Assembly (NCBI GenBank): GCA_000934455.1 | Contig: KN883737.1 | Coordinates: forward strand, 1 to 40,043 | From: Apostichopus parvimensis | Lineage: Eukaryota; Echinodermata; Holothuroidea; Aspidochirotida; Stichopodidae | Length of the DNA stretch: 40,043 bases | Direction: 5' to 3' | Part shown: positions 34,453 through 40,043 of the stretch, in pieces | Position numbering within the stretch: position 1 is the stretch's first letter | Layout of the letters: every line of letters starts with the position of its first letter | Notes under the pieces: model-generated | Databases searched by the model: none | Told to the model about the DNA's origin: nothing | Seen by the model: only the letters and a program-made list of their open reading frames with translations | Position numbers and translations under genes: made by a program

Positions 34453-35233
34453 CAACTTACTTTTACACATTCTCCTACACAGGCTCTCTAGTGGATAAGC
34501 AGTTTGCTAACAGTTTTATTTTATTTTGAAATGATATCTGAAAGAAAGCAGACCATTTAAAGCGTTTGTTGTCTTTCAATTCTCTGGTAAAATAAAATGT
34601 TTGAAGGTTTGTTTTTTTAACGGTATGGTTGGTACATGCTTTGCATCGTGACAAAATTGAAATCCTTAATCTACAATACCAATGCACCGTCCTTTGAAAT
34701 TGAACAAAATATAAATATTTACATCTTCATGTCACTAATACACGCTAATCTAACGCAACCCCTACATAGAACTTAAAGATTACAACAAGTCGACGCGTTG
34801 ATTAAACCGGGTGGCATGTTTTGCATTATTCAATCCCTGCAAAAAGTGCGAATGTATACGTGTGTTTAATAAGGGATTAGAAAGTGAGAAATCTCATTAA
34901 CACATCCTAGATTGTGAAAGTCTGAGATTTTGATTGGTATATGTCAATTACTTGATCATTCAAACAATACACAATATCAATAGAATATTCTACTATTCCC
35001 TCTATATATGTGAATATATGTTGCGCAACAAATTCTAAGATGTTCATGCGAATTGCTTACATTTTATAACACACGCACTCAAAGTCGTATAAACAAATAT
35101 AATTAAAGTGATAAAAAAAAACAAGTTTGTAACTAAGCCTTCTTTCTAAAGTTTGAATGCCTAACGGACGGGATAGTCTTGTCATGAGAAATAATTTCCA
35201 TACAACATCTTTCCTGCTCACACCTCCCACCCA

Positions 35234-35255
35234 CCCCCCCCCCCCCCCCCCCCCC
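35234..35255. repeat. Poly-C tract, 22 bases
   Basis: Uninterrupted C run downstream of the gene X stop codon, preceded by an interrupted C-rich stretch. Equivalent to 11054-11073. Confidence 0.9.
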
Positions 35256-35812
35256 TCATCGTAAATTCGAATTCGTAACAGCTGGTCGAGTCTATATGGG
35301 TTTCATGAAAAGTTAAATATCAATATTTGCGTTAATACAAACATAAATTCCATCAAGAAATCAATCTCAAAATTGACAAACCTTTACTCGCTCCTTTACG
35401 ACACTAAAGCTTGCTACACGCCTGCAAATATATCCGAGTATAAAAGCAGTGCAGGTGATGATAGTAAAATTTAAGTTTCCCTAAATTAATAAAATGTATC
35501 ACAGAATTGATAATTAAAAGTAACACCATTCGTGTCAAGAATTCTTTGATACATGGATTAATATTTACAATTTCTAGTAAGCGATATGTATTTTGATTGT
35601 TTACATTTAAATCGATGCTACGATCTAACTAAACAAATAAAAAAACAAGAAAATAAAAAGAAAATGATACAAAACACACAGCTACGACTGCAGCCCTCAG
35701 CTCCCAATTTCACAGTAAAGGTATATGGTGACATTGATTGATGGTGGATCTAAAGTTACCCCCTTCCTCTATCCATATCACTCTAGGTGATGATGAGGAT
35801 ATATGTCGGCGA

Positions 35813-36024
35813 TTAATCGGCTATACAAGACGATAATGGCGGTGACCATTGCCCTTGGTAGTTACACCGTGATTCTTGGTTACTGGATGCGTGATAACCA
35901 GGGTAACATTGGACCGTCACCTTTTCATTCAGGATATACGCATGTGGAATTAATCTATTTCCACTTGCTCTCACGTAAGCCCACCTGCCATTTGAAACAT
36001 TTCCCGGTGCTGGGCATCGGATAT
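35813..36024 (-). CDS. Gene X exon: terminal CCP and stop codon
   Basis: Sixty-nine residues then TAA at 35815-35813. Eight residues differ from Y exon 15, four of them in one short stretch after the A-Y-V-R-A segment. The stop and last cysteines are unchanged. Confidence 0.9.
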
Positions 36025-37476
36025 CTGTTGCAAACAACGAGTATAGCAGAAAAGTGGAATTAGCAAGTTAGTGGATGACGATTCAAACAGGAAAATATGA
36101 AACAGTAAAGACTAAATAATATGAAATAGATTGTAATAGCATTGGGAACTTGGAATATGGGATTGAATGCGGCTGGCTTTAGGCTATACAAAGACTATTC
36201 ATTACAGATTGCCAATCATGCAAAACATACGATCACGATCAAAGTTATTTTCTGCTAACTTATTGTCTCCTCTTTCTCTCAAATTATGTTTTATGCAAAA
36301 TGTAAAGTAGTTATGATAGGCTATGCGATAACTTATATAGCCGGCAATGAACACAATGATTACTAGACCCTTCTGAGTCAATTGATTATCCTCATCTGAC
36401 CGCTTCTCCCTGGCTTACAAACTCGCCTTTTGGAAGTGGTAGATTGAGTGAGACTAATTTGACGGAGTATTGTATACACGCCGTTGGTTGGTTGGTTGAA
36501 ATATTACTATAAAATATTACTATTAATTAGTTCGTTGGTCATGAGAGCCAACCACAAGCGAACCAAATACATTACTAAGTAAACTATGCATACTGGTGTG
36601 CTTGTAGAGCTCGAATATCTGGCATCTAAAATGTCAATGTTCTGAACGGGTTAAATTAAATCATGTTAAATAATATTCCTTTACTTTTGTCTAAACAGAC
36701 TAACGTTAAGCCTTTCTCTCAACTTACCTTGAAATTTGATTCTGATTGAGTGTCTCTGAGATCCAGCTTCACACGTGTACGTTCCGTCGTTTCCTGAAGT
36801 CGGATTACGTAACGGTAAACGTTTTAATTTACCAGTTATGTAAGCTCTCTGTGACGGCTGAGTTGTACTGTTCGTCGTTATAGTAGCACTGTTCCTTATA
36901 CGACCTCCTGTCCGTAACTGACAGTTTATATAGACCGAACCCACAACGGGATAAACAATGAACGTACCGTCGGGTGAGACTGTTTTTAATATTATATTAT
37001 CCACACCAACCTTTAACTGAGAGGTTTCTGCCGAGATAAAATACAACTGATATGATTACATGGTAAACGGAGTGTTGATGAGCTGTTACAAATGTGAACT
37101 AATTCTCTTCTTTAGAATTCATTGTCTATATGAAAGATAATAGACATAATTGTTAAACAGAAACCCAGTTTATAACATTTCTAAATAACAAGAACATTAA
37201 CTCGGGATACAAAGCCAAGATAAGTCTCAGTTGTTGTTAGATATTGAACCAAAATCAACTTACCACATCTTGGAGCACGTTCGGTCCATTCCCCGTCAAT
37301 ACATTGCCTGTGGATCGGGCCATCTAGTATCTGATACCTAACGTCTTCGCATCGGAAAGTGATCGTTTCACCTTCAATGAAGGATTGACGATTCCCTATT
37401 GCTGTGATGTCTTCTCCGACTCCGACATGTGCAATAATATTCGGAAAGATATCTGGTCTCAAACAAAAGTTAGCTT
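35813..37476 (-). CDS. Gene X (3' part): last CCP, Ig-like and CCP exons of an upstream paralog
   Basis: Three exons: 37264-37476 (CCP), 36728-37027 (Ig-like) and 35813-36024 (terminal CCP with TAA at 35815-35813). They match the last three exons of gene Y in length (213, 300, 212 nt), phase and splice sites, but with many replaced residues. The first exon has a proper acceptor, so the gene must extend to the right; no further CCP exon was seen between 37477 and 40043. This fits the 3.4 kb intron found at the same place in Y. The stop right after the last CCP cysteine cluster is conserved with Y. Confidence 0.85.
36728..37027 (-). CDS. Gene X exon: immunoglobulin-like module
   Basis: One hundred codons, same Cys36 and Cys86 and F-strand signature as Y exon 14. 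Thirteen residues differ, including Gly to Arg at 45 and Arg to Pro at 72; only about three silent differences were counted. Donor GTAAGT. Confidence 0.83.
37264..37476 (-). CDS. Gene X exon: CCP12 equivalent
   Basis: Seventy-one codons, same splice sites as Y exon 13 (acceptor CTGCAG side, donor GTAAGT). Residues around the first cysteine read N-F-C-L-R-P-D against N-R-C-S-R-P-Q in Y. Confidence 0.9.
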
Positions 37477-38015
37477 CTGCAAATATGAAATGAAAATCTA
37501 ACAGTTTCATATATAATCAAAATTCAAAGGATCATAATCAAAATCTGAATATTGGGAATATTTCACTTTGTTAAGCCTGCTTTGGCTTTTTAAAGGACTT
37601 CCCTCCACATTTATACATTTATTATCTGTGAAAAATCAAATAAACAAACAATCAAACAAAACAAAATACAATTGTAATAGTACAAAGGATTAATTGGCAC
37701 GACACTAGAACGAGATGCCAATAACTAGAGTTATCTCTGATGCAACTGTAGTCGAACTTAAATCTATTGAGGTCGACTAAGCATTGTCTTTGCTGGTTGT
37801 GAAAATTATTCATGTTGCTCAAAATACATGCATATTCATATCCAAGGGAATGAAACATGAATCTGGCACCAAGTCTTTATGAAATACCATATTAAAACAT
37901 ATCAATGTTAAAGTCATCTATTTATAATATTTCTTATTTTAAGTTCTATACAAATGAATTCGATTCTAAGACTTGGTTGGAAAAAAAATGTAAAAACTTT
38001 CATGGGATTTTCAAC

Positions 38016-38602
38016 ATAGTATTTAAAATCGCAACCTACAGATATTCCGAATAACTTCAGTGTCGCCTTTAACGAGTGTTTTTAATGAAGCTGTAATTAC
38101 TTTACTGTTTGCGTTTTTTAATAAAACTTTAATGTGTCCTCGACATCATTAATGGGTAAACATATTCAAATGTGGTATAAATGCTACTTTCGCTTAACGC
38201 TCTTAAGCATGTATCTAGCGTCATTGATTTAAATGATACTGTACAATAAATATGATGGATTGGATTATTACAAATTGCAGTAACAAATACACCAGAAAGC
38301 CAATCGACTGAATGAGTGATACCTGGCGACATTTTGTATTAACTGTTCGTCTGTAACATTGCAAAGAAGATTTGCAGACCTGCCGATCAATTAGCACAGT
38401 TTTTGTACACGTTAACATGGATCTACATGTCAGGTATCAAATTCTTCCAAGCTTTACGTCTATAGGTTTATTTTATTTAAACGGCTTTCAGACCGTGTTG
38501 ACTGCATCCATATCGGTACAGCTCCTACATAAATCAGAAGAATGTTAGAACTGCCCCACACATTTGTTGTCCTGAGTACGCCACTGGCAGTGTTGCCCGT
38601 GG
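38016..38602. repeat. Repeated intron block, right-duplicate copy
   Basis: Positional equivalent of 13657-14259 in gene X. Similarity to that copy continues to the right, up to about 39446. Confidence 0.8.
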
Positions 38603-39899
38603 TGAACAGATGTTTTGCTCAAAGAGCTTAGAAATTATTTACAGACTGAAAATGAAATATATGGTTAAAGGTAGGCAGTGCATCGGGGACAATCAGTGAC
38701 GACTTGCTCCCTCGATGTACCACCTGCGAGTAATAATTTAAATCTGATTAGTTTAATGAATTAACATTTTATGACATAGAATTACACAAACCTGAAAAGA
38801 CACATGGGTTCTTTGTCTCAACATGACTGTTTCACCCATTTAAATGTAGCCTTAAGACATGAGGAATTTTCAGTTTAAAAATCTGTGGGCCTTCTCCTAG
38901 GCCTGCTATTGAATTGAATTATAATTTCAGAGCGTGAAATTTTGTAATTGCGTTAATTGCAACTTCATATATCCCACATGAGGCTCCGACCAGTTTCGAC
39001 CAGTTTATCATAGTACGTGGTTAAGGGCCAAAAGACACTACATCGCATACCCAGGCACACATCCATGAAATTCCACACGTCTAGGAGGAGTTCGGGACAC
39101 ACTTAATTGAAAGCACACAGAAACACATAATTATGCAGGCACTTGGAATTATTATGTTCATGTATTATGATTTAGTGTGAAGTAAATATTACTGTTTGTT
39201 TCAACAATTTGACTTCCTTGTGGATCACCACTACGTAAATTTTATTTTGCAAATGAAAATTACTCGTCCACCAATCATAGCTGAGTGACCGTTAGTGACA
39301 TTATAGTATCTGAAATTCTGAATACAAAACCAATCTACGGAATAATAATGTAAGTTTTCTGAATTTCGTATCCAAGCTGAACTAAATGATCCCAATTACT
39401 CTGCAAATCTACTGAATTAAAAAAATGTCCCTTTTACGTGGTTATCAGTCTTAGAACTAATAAGACATATCGAAGTTAGTCTGGGTCCCGCGAACAAGAA
39501 TGTTTATATATTTGAGATGTATAGAAAATAATTTCCAAAGTTTATACAATGATATTGGTGCATGAAGATCATGAATTGAAATCAAATAGTAGCTGAAATT
39601 GCATAATACATACATCACTTTGGACTAAATTTACCGTCTATTCAATGTAGAAGGTTTAAGGAATACGTTGTTTTGTATTCTAACATTTCATGCGGGTATA
39701 AAACTCTTCCATAATTCCCAAGGTAACGAGAATACCGCGATCAGTTAAACTTGCATACTATCGAGAAAGATAGCAGGGGTTTGGAGGATATGTGCGACAC
39801 AGACAGTTTAGCTAATCGGTTCAATAGCAACTTGGGAAATAAGGTTGTGTGAGACTTAACCTTTGAGATAACCTTCCATAGAATAATATACAAATAATG

Positions 39900-40043
39900 A
39901 ATGGTTATGAGTGCAATAGTGCAAATATTTCATGAGTTGAAAGATGGAATGTTCCATTCAATGAGGCGCAGCCGAGTTGAATGGAACAAATTACATCTTT
40001 CAACGAATGAAATATTTGCACTATTGCACGAATGGAAACCATT
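39900..40043. repeat. Inverted repeat of about 144 bp, MITE or foldback-like
   Basis: The left arm from AATGGTT (39900) pairs with the right arm ending AAACCATT (40043) through GTGCAATAGTGCAAATATTT, GTTGAAAGATG and TTCCATTCAA blocks. The centre is a short GC-rich loop near 39965-39978. No flanking target duplication can be judged because the window ends at the right arm. Confidence 0.85.

Larger units (their letters stand above)
31127..35812. other. Intergenic spacer between genes X and Y
   Basis: Shorter counterpart of 5464-11621, lacking the MITE and the 1.07 kb segment. It holds poly-C tracts (32169-32182, 32759-32769, 35234-35255), a CT-rich stretch near 32610-32735 and a hammerhead-like motif (34414-34452). 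No gene recognised. Confidence 0.6.
25660..39446. repeat. Segmental tandem duplication, right copy
   Basis: Counterpart of bases 1-15029. Visual comparison suggests identity in the mid-90s percent in noncoding parts. The copy carries the 5' half of gene Y and the 3' end of gene X, so the duplicated unit is one gene with its spacer and is offset by about 24-25.7 kb. Confidence 0.9.
37477..40043. other. Intron of gene X, running to the right edge
   Basis: Matches the gene Y intron 13254-15029 up to about 39446, then becomes unrelated. No exon recognised. Ends in an inverted repeat. Confidence 0.6.

Noticed and set aside
1-40043. CRISPR array, tRNA or rRNA genes, bacterial operons
   Set aside because: No regular spacer-repeat array, cloverleaf or ribosomal sequence was noticed, and the gene structure is eukaryotic. 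A tRNAscan or Infernal run would be decisive.

Overview
The window looks like intron-rich, AT-rich animal DNA. It holds small exons with GT/AG borders, secreted-protein modules (signal peptide, a WAP-like four-disulfide module, many CCP/sushi modules, one immunoglobulin-like module), DIRS-type and hAT-type transposon remnants, microsatellites and an assembly gap of 368 N. No bacterial gene layout, operon, CRISPR array, tRNA or rRNA was seen. A deuterostome invertebrate, perhaps an echinoderm, is my best guess; it is inference and not proven by the sequence.

All recognisable genes lie on the minus strand and read right to left. I interpret them as three consecutive members of a tandem array, named here X, Y and Z. 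X contributes only its last three exons (35813-37476). Y appears complete, from the signal-peptide exon at 31063-31126 to a stop codon at 11624-11622: 15 exons, 3072 nt and a predicted 1023 residues. Z contributes its first seven exons (363-5463) and runs off the left edge. Every internal exon is phase 1 to phase 1, so the modules join in frame. Predicted order in Y: signal peptide, WAP-like module, CCP1-CCP12, Ig-like module, CCP13, stop, with no transmembrane segment. Joining the 5' half of Y (31-26 kb) to its 3' half (19.5-11.6 kb) crosses an intron of about 6.5 kb that carries the N gap, so that link is inferred.

Bases 1 to about 15030 are a near-identical duplicate of about 25660-39446, which gives a tandem period near 25 kb. 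Noncoding DNA is highly similar between copies, yet most exon differences change amino acids. CCP3-CCP6 show about 17 replaced codons against 1 silent codon, CCP12-Ig-CCP13 about 28 against 6, while the exon encoding CCP1-CCP2 shows the reverse (1 against 5). This pattern suggests a secreted recognition protein family diversifying at particular modules.

Between the genes and in the introns are a 375-bp hAT-like MITE with a perfect 8-bp target duplication and an empty site in the other copy, a diverged relative of it, a decayed DIRS-like retroelement, two copies of a hammerhead-ribozyme-like motif of the kind linked to Penelope-like elements, a 41-42 bp minisatellite, a repeated 0.6-0.7 kb block, long poly-C tracts, and a 144-bp inverted repeat at the right edge.
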